NCBI GenBank assembly: GCA_934309345.1
Contig: CAKRDD010000005.1
Coordinates: 89,228 to 153,227 of the forward strand
DNA from: an uncultured Mediterraneibacter sp.
GTDB lineage: Bacteria > Bacillota > Clostridia > Lachnospirales > Lachnospiraceae
DNA: 64,000 nt
Direction: 5' to 3'
The position numbers and the translations under genes were made by a program. How positions within the stretch are numbered: position 1 is the stretch's first letter; each line of letters starts with the position of its first letter. Below, piece by piece: positions 37,084 through 44,370 of this stretch. The notes below the pieces were generated by a model. That model was not told the DNA's origin. It made no database searches and saw only the letters and a list, made by a program, of their open reading frames with translations.

Positions 37084-37113
37084 CAGTATTGATCTGTCAT
37101 CCCGTCTTTTTCA
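37069..37113 (+). terminator. Terminator of the ABC pair
   Basis: AAAAAGACGGGGTGACAG and CTGTCATCCCGTCTTTTT pair around a 7-base loop. The stem includes the permease stop codon. Confidence 0.9.
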
Positions 37114-37163
37114 TTATTCAAAACTTCCTGTCGGTCCGGTAACAAGAATCTGCAAATGCTGTA

Positions 37164-37905
37164 TCACTGTACTTCTTTTATTATCTTCTGAATCACCTTG
37201 ACATCTTCTTCTAATTCATCCGCAATCTGCTCAAGTGATTTTTGTTTCTGCAGCTTTCTCTTTACTTTTTCCTTTAACAGATCATCCCTTCCCTGCTGGA
37301 TTCCTTGCTGCATTCCATCTCTTACGCCATCGTCATACATTCCCTGAATTGCTTCACACATATTGATTGCCTCCTCCTTATTCTCGTTCTCACCTGGTAT
37401 ATGTTTCATGTTTAAAAAAGCCTTCATCGCCTGACTTGTCTCATGGTCAACCTTTTGAAAGAATCGCTTATTTTCATTAACATAGTTTCTTAATCCATCC
37501 TTATCTTTTCTATATTTTAGCATAGTTAGTATCACTTGTAAATCCTCAGAGAACCTCTCTGTTTCCTCTAAGCGTTCTGCAATTTCGAATCTGTGTTTCA
37601 TAATCCATTCCGTCATAAAGCATCACTTTATGTGGCATAGCATAATGAATCTTATCTTGTGCTTCATTCGCAAGAAGTACAAGCGTCGCCTGGTTCTTCC
37701 ATCGCATAATAATATCCCGGTATTTCTTCATACTTTTCGTTTTTCCTACTCTGTTTTTCACATTAACAGATGAGACTGGATTTACCTCTTCTAAATCTTC
37801 AGGCAATATCACATTCTCTCCACCATAAATCACACCATTAAATAAATTTGCGAATCGATTTTTTTCACTTAGCCAGATATTGACATTAACATCTGCTTTT
37901 CCCAT
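37164..37905 (-). pseudogene. Rpn family recombination-promoting nuclease/PD-(D/E)XK remnant
   Basis: Two frames, 37546-37905 and 37164-37616, cover the two ends of one Rpn/PF04754-like gene. The first holds NLFNGVIYGGENVILPEDL and the nuclease-like core ending in KVMLYDGMDYETQI. The second, shifted by one frame, holds the C-terminal helical part and the Gln/Arg-rich MQQGIQQGRDDLLKEKVKRKL tail. The conserved middle of about 100 residues (SGFKKEDRLxPVITLVIYFG-type) is missing. An internal deletion plus frameshift has inactivated it. These proteins are common lineage-specific families in Lachnospiraceae. Confidence 0.75.
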
Positions 37906-38094
37906 AGACAGTTCCTCCCTGGTTTTTATTCTTTTGTTTTAAATCATCAAAAATGGAATCTCATGCTGATATAGCCTTGAAAATGAGATATTGTTATCTC
38001 TTCGATAACATGTTCAGACAAATGAAATATAGAAATATATGTCTGAGATTTTGATGTGGATTAACTATAGCAAAATAAACTGCTGCTGTCAATG
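37906..38094. other. AT-rich spacer between Rpn remnant and nitrogenase-like operon
   Basis: No coding frame is seen. It contains short inverted pairs TCAGACA/TGTCTGA and GAGATA/TATCTC, probably remains of the mobile neighbourhood, and a GGGAGG site for the Rpn remnant. Confidence 0.5.
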
Positions 38095-38149
38095 ATAAAA
38101 ATCGACCTGGATCCATAGGAATCAAAACAACAATTCAAAAATCCAGGCC
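38095..38149 (-). terminator. Terminator of the nitrogenase-like/hyp gene run
   Basis: On the minus strand GGCCTGGAT (38141-38149) pairs with ATCCAGGTC (38104-38112), followed by GATTTTTAT. The loop is long (28 bases). It closes the run that begins at 50066. Confidence 0.7.
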
Positions 38150-38158
38150 ATTCACTAT

Positions 38159-39283
38159 TTATTTATTTTTTAGAAACATTCTCCCTGAAAATGCTATGTG
38201 TGCTCTCTCATAAAACTCACACTCAGCCGGGCAGATTGGGCGATATAATGGATCAGCCACAACAATTTGCGCATCCTTCAGTGCCTCTTCCATCTCTTCT
38301 TCCCCACACACTTTTAAATCCTGACTTCCAATCAGTCCATCCGTTTCCTCTAGTGGGCAAAGAACCTTTGTTTTATAGTGATATTCTTTTTCAATTAAAG
38401 CTGCAAGAGATGTTGCTGTAACCGGTTCTCCGATCAGAGTAACTATTTGTGATTTCCAATCTTCTATAGCTGTATTCTTTCCCCATTCTTTTCGATCTTC
38501 CAATGCCGGCATAGGTATTTTCTTTTCCAAAGCCTCACGGATTCTTTGTGTATACCCTTTATAAGGAGTTCCGATTACATAAGGGGTTCCAAACTTTTCT
38601 TTTAACGCTTTTGCTGCCCGCAGCCCAACTGATGACACAACAAGGTTGATCTCTGCATTTCCTGCTTTTGCGAGATCTTCCAAACTGTCTCCCATCGCCC
38701 AGGTTGAAAGGATCTCCCATCCACATTTCTCCAGATTATTTTTTAATTCTTCTACTCTGGGAAATGGACCAAAATCTAGTGGTGTTGCTCCAAGCAGGTT
38801 TACTGTCCGTTTTGCATAGTTTCCTCTTGCTTCCTTTTCTGTAACAAATCTTTTTGCAATTTCTTCGAATGCGATTCCTGCTCCATATACATAATCATGC
38901 ATTCCATTTGTCGGCACTGCAAAGGATGGTATTCCTGTTTCAATTTCCAGCACTTTCGCCAGTGCCGGAAAATCTGTTCCATTCATAAATGGAATCGGTG
39001 AACTTACAAGAGCAATAAATTTCGGATGTAATTCACCTGCCGCCTCTTTGATATCAGATAAGAATTTTTCATCATTCCCCATCACTGCATCAATCTCTGT
39101 CAATCCGGAAATAAAGATCAGACTGTCCTGATCGTACCAGCGAATTTCATCATGTGTATTATAGGTAGAATTGCAGCCGGATGGATCGTGCATCACGACC
39201 ATGCCTCCCAACTCATAAAGTGCAGAACAGACACCTGATACATCTGAAGTATAAATCGGTATGATTCGATATGATTGTCTCAT
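38159..39283 (-). CDS. Nitrogenase-like component 1, NifK-type subunit (split set)
   Basis: The 374-residue protein belongs to the nitrogenase component 1 superfamily. Its opening YTSDVSGVCSALYELGGMVVMHDPSGCNST matches the P-cluster region of NifK. Only Cys37 (in PSGC) aligns with a NifK P-cluster ligand. The other two ligand positions read Ser/Asp and Gly/Leu, and Cys19 is an extra. It is shorter than NifK (about 520) because N- and C-terminal parts are absent. The start at 39283 makes an ATGA overlap with the D-like gene. It is probably the partner of the D-like protein at 39280. Function unknown. Confidence 0.8.
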   Translation of the reverse strand: MRQSYRIIPIYTSDVSGVCSALYELGGMVVMHDPSGCNSTYNTHDEIRWYDQDSLIFISGLTEIDAVMGNDEKFLSDIKEAAGELHPKFIALVSSPIPFMNGTDFPALAKVLEIETGIPSFAVPTNGMHDYVYGAGIAFEEIAKRFVTEKEARGNYAKRTVNLLGATPLDFGPFPRVEELKNNLEKCGWEILSTWAMGDSLEDLAKAGNAEINLVVSSVGLRAAKALKEKFGTPYVIGTPYKGYTQRIREALEKKIPMPALEDRKEWGKNTAIEDWKSQIVTLIGEPVTATSLAALIEKEYHYKTKVLCPLEETDGLIGSQDLKVCGEEEMEEALKDAQIVVADPLYRPICPAECEFYERAHIAFSGRMFLKNK

Positions 39284-40665
39284 ATGCAGCTTGTGCACCC
39301 CCATCCTTTTCTTACGATCATTGTTTTCGGATCTTTTTCATTCAAAAATGCTTCTTCCATAAGTTCCGCTGTCCTTCGGATTCCGTCAAATCCTTGCAGG
39401 CTGGCTCCCTGAACCAGATTTACAAAGTAATGACTTCCTGTAGCCCACGCTGCTTTCTGACCGATTGCAAGTGTCTTTTCCGAAGGATGCGCTTCATGCA
39501 GTACACGCATCTTTGCATGAACTGTCGCACGGAGTTCCAGTTTTGGTGCATTTACTTTCAGCCATTCAAATACTTCTTTTTCTTCCGGACTTATACTGTC
39601 CAGAAAAACAGTCTTTACGTTAAATCCATGTATCAGCAAAAGCCTGGCCAGTCCAAGTGGACGCGGATGGAAAGTATAATCAATCGTAATTGGAGCATTT
39701 CCAATAATTTGTTTTGCATGATTTAACGCTTCTTCGCAAAGTGCGATTTTCTTTTCCATCCATTCACTTAGAATCTGCTTTCCTTCCACTCCCAAAGAAT
39801 TCCACAGAGTCTCTTCTTCGCTTCTGATTTCTTCATAATCAAAACTAAGTGGCAGATAAAGAAATGCTCTTCTTAATCTTTCTGCCAGTGTTTCAATCCC
39901 GTACTTTCCAGATGGATAACAACAGAGAAATGTTCCCGCATTTCCCAATTCTTCATACTCTTCCCATGTGCTGCAATCTTGCAATTCTCTGACTTTATAT
40001 CCTGCTATAGCTAGCAATTCCTTTAAATCACAGCTTAGATCTAACGCAAAGTCACTCCCCAATATGGAAATCTGTTTTGTATCCATTTTATTTCGATCAG
40101 GATTCAGTGGTTCATACATTGCTTTTCGAAGTTTTTGATCCGGTGTTGGTCCATGTTTTTGCATAATTGGATCCATATAGCATCTCAAAAATCTGATTTC
40201 TGGAAATCGTTGCTCCAGTTCCCTGTAAATCCGCTCCAGATCGCATCCGAGAAAATGATGAAGGCATACTGTAAACAGAAGAACTGCCTTCGGCATTTTC
40301 TGTCCCGTCTTTTCCTCGCGTTCTTTTAGTTTTCTTAAAATATCTGCCGTCCCTTCGATTGTCAGATCTTCCAGGTCTCCATTCAGCAGATTCTGTTCTT
40401 CCACGATCACAAAGGAAAATCTATCTTCTTCACACATCTCTGCTGCAGTAAGCACAACGCCCCGCATACAGTTGTCCGCACAGACATAAATCTGATGTGC
40501 TTCCGGAATCAGCATTCCGGTATGAACGATATTCCAACAGCCATGTGCCGGTGAATTAAATTCCAGCCCTTGTGTGAACGGAATTGGATAGGATGCGTCT
40601 TTTATGCTGACAACCGCATCTTTCTCACTGATCGGCCAGGCTGATTCTCCAACTTTTTTAAGCAT
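39280..40665 (-). CDS. Nitrogenase-like component 1, NifD-type subunit (split set)
   Basis: The 461 residues show [10 protein letters not shown] (Cys43), [10 protein letters not shown] (Cys62, Cys66) and [15 protein letters not shown] (Cys134), at positions matching the three NifD P-cluster cysteines. Near the C-terminus, LQGFDGIRR aligns with the NifD HG(F/Y)DG motif, but the FeMo-cofactor ligand His442 is Gln424. The protein ends in GWGCTSCI, a CxxC at the last residues not seen in NifD. This argues for a nitrogenase-like reductase with a simple Fe-S cluster and no FeMoco. It overlaps nifH-like by 8 bp and the K-like gene by 4 bp. Confidence 0.82.
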   Translation of the reverse strand: MLKKVGESAWPISEKDAVVSIKDASYPIPFTQGLEFNSPAHGCWNIVHTGMLIPEAHQIYVCADNCMRGVVLTAAEMCEEDRFSFVIVEEQNLLNGDLEDLTIEGTADILRKLKEREEKTGQKMPKAVLLFTVCLHHFLGCDLERIYRELEQRFPEIRFLRCYMDPIMQKHGPTPDQKLRKAMYEPLNPDRNKMDTKQISILGSDFALDLSCDLKELLAIAGYKVRELQDCSTWEEYEELGNAGTFLCCYPSGKYGIETLAERLRRAFLYLPLSFDYEEIRSEEETLWNSLGVEGKQILSEWMEKKIALCEEALNHAKQIIGNAPITIDYTFHPRPLGLARLLLIHGFNVKTVFLDSISPEEKEVFEWLKVNAPKLELRATVHAKMRVLHEAHPSEKTLAIGQKAAWATGSHYFVNLVQGASLQGFDGIRRTAELMEEAFLNEKDPKTMIVRKGWGCTSCI

Positions 40666-41434
40666 TTGACACCTCTTGTTTTTCTCTCACTTTCATCAGG
40701 ATTGCTTTGGCAAGTATACGATATTCTTCTGCCATTTCACTTTCCGGAAATGCTTCAAGAACGGTCTTTTTCTGTTCTTCTGCCTGCTGAACAAGATCAC
40801 TTCTTGTCAAAGTTCCTACGATACTTGTATGAAAATCTTCCGCCAGTTCTTCTACTTTCTCCTCCTCACGCAGGACATTTCTTCGATTCAGGATCAGCCC
40901 TCCCAGTGTGGCATATCCGCGATTCTTAAAGTTTTCTACCGCCATAGCAATATTCGCACCTGCATGAATCGCCATATTTTCTCCAGATGTAACAATGAAG
41001 ATCTTATCTGCATACCCATTTCGCATTGGCATAGAAAATCCACCACAGACAACATCTCCGAGCACATCATAAAGCACTACATCCGGCTGGTATTTCTCAT
41101 ATGCACCTGTCTCTTCGAGTTTTTCCAGTGCAGTTATGATTCCGCGTCCTGCGCACCCAAGTCCCGGTGTCGGGCCGCCTGCTTCTACACAGACAATTCC
41201 TTTGTATCCAATTTTCACAATATCTTCCAGTTTCAGGTTCTGTTTCTTTTCCTGATACATATGAAGTACGGTTGGAACTTCTTCTCCATGTCGGAGCAGA
41301 ATCGTTGAATCTGCCTTTGGGTCACATCCAATCTGAAGAACCTTTAATCCCTGCTCAGCCAGTGCTGCTGCCACATTGGAGACTGTCGTCGACTTTCCGA
41401 TTCCACCTTTTCCATATACTGCAATTTTAATCAT
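40658..41434 (-). CDS. NifH-like ATP-dependent reductase (split set)
   Basis: This 258-residue homodimeric Fe protein type has the P-loop [17 protein letters not shown] switch I, and the bridging 4Fe-4S ligands Cys94 (GLGCAGRGI) and Cys130 (GDVVCGGF). Arg97 equals the arginine that is ADP-ribosylated in true NifH. Length matches the BchL/NifH/CfbC superfamily. It would pass single electrons, with ATP hydrolysis, to the adjacent D/K-like partner. The ATG at 41434 lies inside the end of the regulator gene, with GGAGG upstream. Confidence 0.9.
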   Translation of the reverse strand: MIKIAVYGKGGIGKSTTVSNVAAALAEQGLKVLQIGCDPKADSTILLRHGEEVPTVLHMYQEKKQNLKLEDIVKIGYKGIVCVEAGGPTPGLGCAGRGIITALEKLEETGAYEKYQPDVVLYDVLGDVVCGGFSMPMRNGYADKIFIVTSGENMAIHAGANIAMAVENFKNRGYATLGGLILNRRNVLREEEKVEELAEDFHTSIVGTLTRSDLVQQAEEQKKTVLEAFPESEMAEEYRILAKAILMKVREKQEVSNA

Positions 41435-41699
41435 TCTGTGCCTCCGCTTTTGTAATGATGTTTGAATAGGCAGTCTTCGCTGATACACCTTTGAGTCTTC
41501 CGATCTTTCCGGAAAGGCTGCTGATCATATCCTGCGGTGCATCAATTGCAATACTGATGATATTAATTCCCTTTTCCCTGTATGGAATCCCCATACGCCC
41601 GATAATATAATTTCCGGCTTCATGAAGAAGATCATTCAGTGTAACGATTGCTTCCGGATTTTCCACAATTATGGAGATTACTGCTACTCTTGTATCCAT
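41427..41699 (-). CDS. TM1266-type (iron-only hydrogenase system) putative regulator
   Basis: This 90-residue ferredoxin-like/ACT-type fold protein reads [24 protein letters not shown], then [21 protein letters not shown] and [19 protein letters not shown]. It matches small proteins usually found beside HydE/HydF/HydG of [FeFe]-hydrogenases, annotated as putative regulators related to the NikR C-terminal domain. No Hyd gene is in this window. The start is the ATG at 41699 after AGGAG. It overlaps the nifH-like gene by 8 bp. Confidence 0.75.
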   Translation of the reverse strand: MDTRVAVISIIVENPEAIVTLNDLLHEAGNYIIGRMGIPYREKGINIISIAIDAPQDMISSLSGKIGRLKGVSAKTAYSNIITKAEAQND

Positions 41700-41722
41700 T
41701 TTGACTCCTTTCCGCATTTTGT

Positions 41723-41840
41723 TATATTGCTCTCTTCCGTTCCTCATGCCACAGCTCAATTCCGCTCACGCTTCATTTCGCTATATCGCTCTCTTCCGTT
41801 CCTCATGCTACAGCTCAATTCCGCTCACGCTTCATTTCGC
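41723..41840. repeat. 59-bp tandem repeat, two copies
   Basis: Copies at 41723-41781 and 41782-41840 differ at only two or three positions. Both contain GCTCTCTTCCGTTCCTCATG and CAGCTCAATTCCGCTCACG. Two copies without spacers, plus the beginning of a third, exclude a CRISPR array. Confidence 0.88.
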
Positions 41841-41842
41841 TG

Positions 41843-41926
41843 TATGGCGTTCGCCATATGGAGAAAGTTGTTTCTTCTTGCTTATGCAAGCTAGCTTGCA
41901 GCGCATGAAGAGACAACTTTCTCCGC
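41843..41926. repeat. Nested palindromes between the tandem repeat and hypE
   Basis: The palindrome TATGGCGTTCGCCATA is followed by the long inverted pair GGAGAAAGTTGT / ACAACTTTCTCC (outer, about 55 bp apart), with the perfect inner palindrome GCAAGCTAGCTTGC. It resembles a small non-coding mobile element, inserted within the operon between hypE and the regulator. Confidence 0.7.
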
Positions 41927-41940
41927 ATTTCGGAACTGGT

Positions 41941-42960
41941 TTAACAGATCCGTGGCAACAATTCTCCACCTGGCTGTGGGAGGAGGGACTGGGTTCCAAT
42001 TTCTGTCATACGGATAACTTTGCCTGGGTTTTCTTCTGTGATTGTTCCGATGATTGCTGCATTTTGAGAGTATGGACACTTGTGAAGTGTCTCTACGATC
42101 TTTTCTGCCTGTTCTGCCGGAGCAATGATCACCATTGTTCCTTCACAGGCAAGATAAAGTGGTTCAAGACCAAGCATTCCACAGACTCCCTGAACTTCAG
42201 AAGCAACCGGAATTTTATCAGCATCAATCTGTACTCCAACCCGGCTCTGTCCTGCAATCTCGTATAATACAGTTCCGACACCGCCTCTTGTCGCATCGCG
42301 GATCACATGAAGTTCATGTGTCGTGTCCATAACAGCCTCCACCGTCTTCCAAAGTGGGGCGCAATCGCTCTTCACATCTGCCTCGATTCCGAAATCTTCT
42401 CTCGCGAGAAGGATTGTGCATCCATGTCGGCCGATATCTCCGGTTACGATAACTGCATCTCCCGGTCTTGCAAGTTCTCCGCCAACCTGTACGCCATCTT
42501 CAATCTGTCCCATTCCGGTTGTTGTGATAAAGACTCCGTCTACCTGTCCTTTTCCGGCGACCTTGGTGTCTCCTGAGACGATACGAACTCCGGCTTCTTT
42601 TGCTGTTTTAGCCATTGCCTCCGCAATCTGCTCCAGTTTCTCCATCGGGAATCCTTCTTCGATCACAAATGCACAAGTCAGATATAATGGTTTTGCCCCC
42701 ATACAGGCAAGATCATTTACTGTTCCGCAGATAGACAGTTTTCCGATATTTCCTCCCGGGAAAAAAGCTGGAGATACGATAAATCCGTCTGTTGACACTG
42801 CCATTTTCCCAATCGGAGGAGTTAATACAGCCGCATCATCCGCTGTCAGATCCGGATTTGCAAAATGTGCCGCAAACACTTTATCTATCAATTCGGAGGT
42901 CTGTTTTCCTCCCGCTCCATGTGCCATTGTAACTGTCTGGCTTTCTATTTTTTCACTCAT
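41941..42960 (-). CDS. hypE: HypE, carbamoyl phosphate-derived cyanide-forming protein
   Basis: HypE takes a carbamoyl group from HypF onto its C-terminal cysteine and dehydrates it to a thiocyanate, the CN donor of Fe(CN)2CO. The 339-residue PurM/SelD-like protein opens with TVTMAHGAGGKQTSELI and has RVGVQI..IPVASEVQGVCGMLGLEPLYLACEGTM, then NAAIIGTI. It ends PRIC, the essential terminal cysteine. The ATG at 42960 (AGAGG upstream) was preferred to a GTG at 42993. Confidence 0.94.
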   Translation of the reverse strand: MSEKIESQTVTMAHGAGGKQTSELIDKVFAAHFANPDLTADDAAVLTPPIGKMAVSTDGFIVSPAFFPGGNIGKLSICGTVNDLACMGAKPLYLTCAFVIEEGFPMEKLEQIAEAMAKTAKEAGVRIVSGDTKVAGKGQVDGVFITTTGMGQIEDGVQVGGELARPGDAVIVTGDIGRHGCTILLAREDFGIEADVKSDCAPLWKTVEAVMDTTHELHVIRDATRGGVGTVLYEIAGQSRVGVQIDADKIPVASEVQGVCGMLGLEPLYLACEGTMVIIAPAEQAEKIVETLHKCPYSQNAAIIGTITEENPGKVIRMTEIGTQSLLPQPGGELLPRIC

Positions 42961-43014
42961 TTTCCATATCCTCTTTTTCTTGTCACTATTCACAGTGGCT
43001 ATTTCTATTCGCTT

Positions 43015-44100
43015 CTATGCTCCGTACATGAAATAAGCGGAACACGCACCTTCATTTGAAACCATGCATGCTCCTACCGGATGCTGCGGTGTACAGACTT
43101 TTCCAAATACTTTGCAATCTGATGGCTTACATTTCCCCTGTAAAACATCTCCGCAACGACAAGCCGGATTTGCTCTTCCTTCCATTTCCGGAATCTGATA
43201 TTTCACTCTTGCATCATATGTTTCCCACTCTTTACGAAGCTTCATTCCGGAATTTGGAATCACTCCAAGACCACGCCATTCACTGTCGCAGGATTCCATC
43301 AGTTCATCTACAAGACGCTGTGCCTCTTTGCTTCCTTCTGCTGTTACTACTCTTGGATAGCAGTTTACAAAAAATGGTTTTCCTTCCTGGTAGCGTTTCA
43401 ATGAAACAGCCAATGCTGTCAGCAGTTCTTTCGCAGTAAATCCTGCTACAACTCCACTGACTCCCTCCTTTGTCAGAGATTCACACAATGCCGTTCCGGT
43501 AATTGCATTTACATGTCCCGGATAAAGAAACACATCTGCACTTCCTTTTAATGCTTCATAAGCTCCCGGCATCGTCTTATTTGCCGTCAGGATAGAATAA
43601 TTCTCTAGTTGTTCTTCTTTCGCTTTCTTCACTGATAAGCAAGAAGAAGGTGTTGTTGTCTCAAAACCAACGGACAGGAACACGACTTGTTCCTCCGGAT
43701 GTAACCTCGCATATTTTTCTGCATCTGCCGGTGAATAAACAATCTGGATCTTTGCGCCCTTTTCTCTCGCTCCCGCAAGACTCATCTTTGTTCCCGGTAC
43801 ACGGACAAGATCGCCAAAAGTACAGACTGTCACACCTGCTTGAAGTGCAAGCCACACTGCCTCATCAATAAACCCAACCGGTGTCACACAGACCGGACAT
43901 CCCGGTCCTGAGATCAGTTCCACCTGCTTTGGAAGTAATTTGCGGATTCCAAGGCGAAAGATCTCATGTGTATGTGTTCCGCACACTTCCATAATGCGAA
44001 CCGGTGGTCCATCATACTGCTCGATGATTTCCCTCGCTGTTTTTCTTTGTTTCTCATTTCTTTCAGATGTTCGATTTTTTGTTATATCCTGCATCATCAT
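43015..44100 (-). CDS. hypD: HypD, scaffold for Fe(CN)2CO assembly
   Basis: HypD, with HypC, holds the Fe ion while CN and CO ligands are added. The 361 residues contain MEVCGTHTHEIFRLG, SGPGCPVCVTP, VGFETTTPSS, and PNSGMKLR. The C-terminal cysteine-rich ACRCGDVLQGKCKPSDCKVFG, followed by FGKVCTPQHPVGACMVSNEGACSAYF, binds a 4Fe-4S cluster. All family motifs are intact. It lies 54 bp before hypE and 29 bp after hypC. Confidence 0.96.
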   Translation of the reverse strand: MMMQDITKNRTSERNEKQRKTAREIIEQYDGPPVRIMEVCGTHTHEIFRLGIRKLLPKQVELISGPGCPVCVTPVGFIDEAVWLALQAGVTVCTFGDLVRVPGTKMSLAGAREKGAKIQIVYSPADAEKYARLHPEEQVVFLSVGFETTTPSSCLSVKKAKEEQLENYSILTANKTMPGAYEALKGSADVFLYPGHVNAITGTALCESLTKEGVSGVVAGFTAKELLTALAVSLKRYQEGKPFFVNCYPRVVTAEGSKEAQRLVDELMESCDSEWRGLGVIPNSGMKLRKEWETYDARVKYQIPEMEGRANPACRCGDVLQGKCKPSDCKVFGKVCTPQHPVGACMVSNEGACSAYFMYGA

Positions 44101-44129
44101 TTATTCTTTTCACCCCACTGTTCACTGCT

Positions 44130-44339
44130 CTATAACAGTTCTTCCATAAGCTGATCGGTCTCTTCGTCATCTTCTTCTGTGATCTTTGCAATTGCGACTC
44201 CGGCGTGCACCATCACGTAATCGCCCGGCTCCAGATCTTCTAATAACTCTGAAGACACTTCCCTTTTCGCACCACCTGCATCTACCACTGCAGTTCCGTC
44301 ACTGATGCGAACCACTTTAGCTGATAATCCTACACACAT
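44130..44339 (-). CDS. hypC: HypC, small Fe(CN)2CO chaperone
   Basis: A 69-residue protein with the invariant N-terminal MCVGLSAKV (Cys2), the RE(V/A)SSELLEDLEPGDYVMVHAGVAIAKI core with the conserved His in MVHAG, and an acidic tail. HypC binds HypD and transfers the Fe(CN)2CO unit to the target apoprotein. Here no HypC-dependent hydrogenase subunit is visible. It follows hypF by 31 bp. Confidence 0.95.
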   Translation of the reverse strand: MCVGLSAKVVRISDGTAVVDAGGAKREVSSELLEDLEPGDYVMVHAGVAIAKITEEDDEETDQLMEELL

Positions 44340-44370
44340 ATTTCCTATTCCTTTCTTTATTTAAAAATCA

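Noticed and set aside
41427..41759. Longer 110-codon form of the TM1266-type regulator
   Set aside because: The additional 20 codons are encoded by the tandem-repeat DNA and the ATG at 41699 has the AGGAG site.
41723..41840. Short CRISPR array
   Set aside because: Two adjacent repeats of 59 bp with no spacer sequences and no cas genes in the window.
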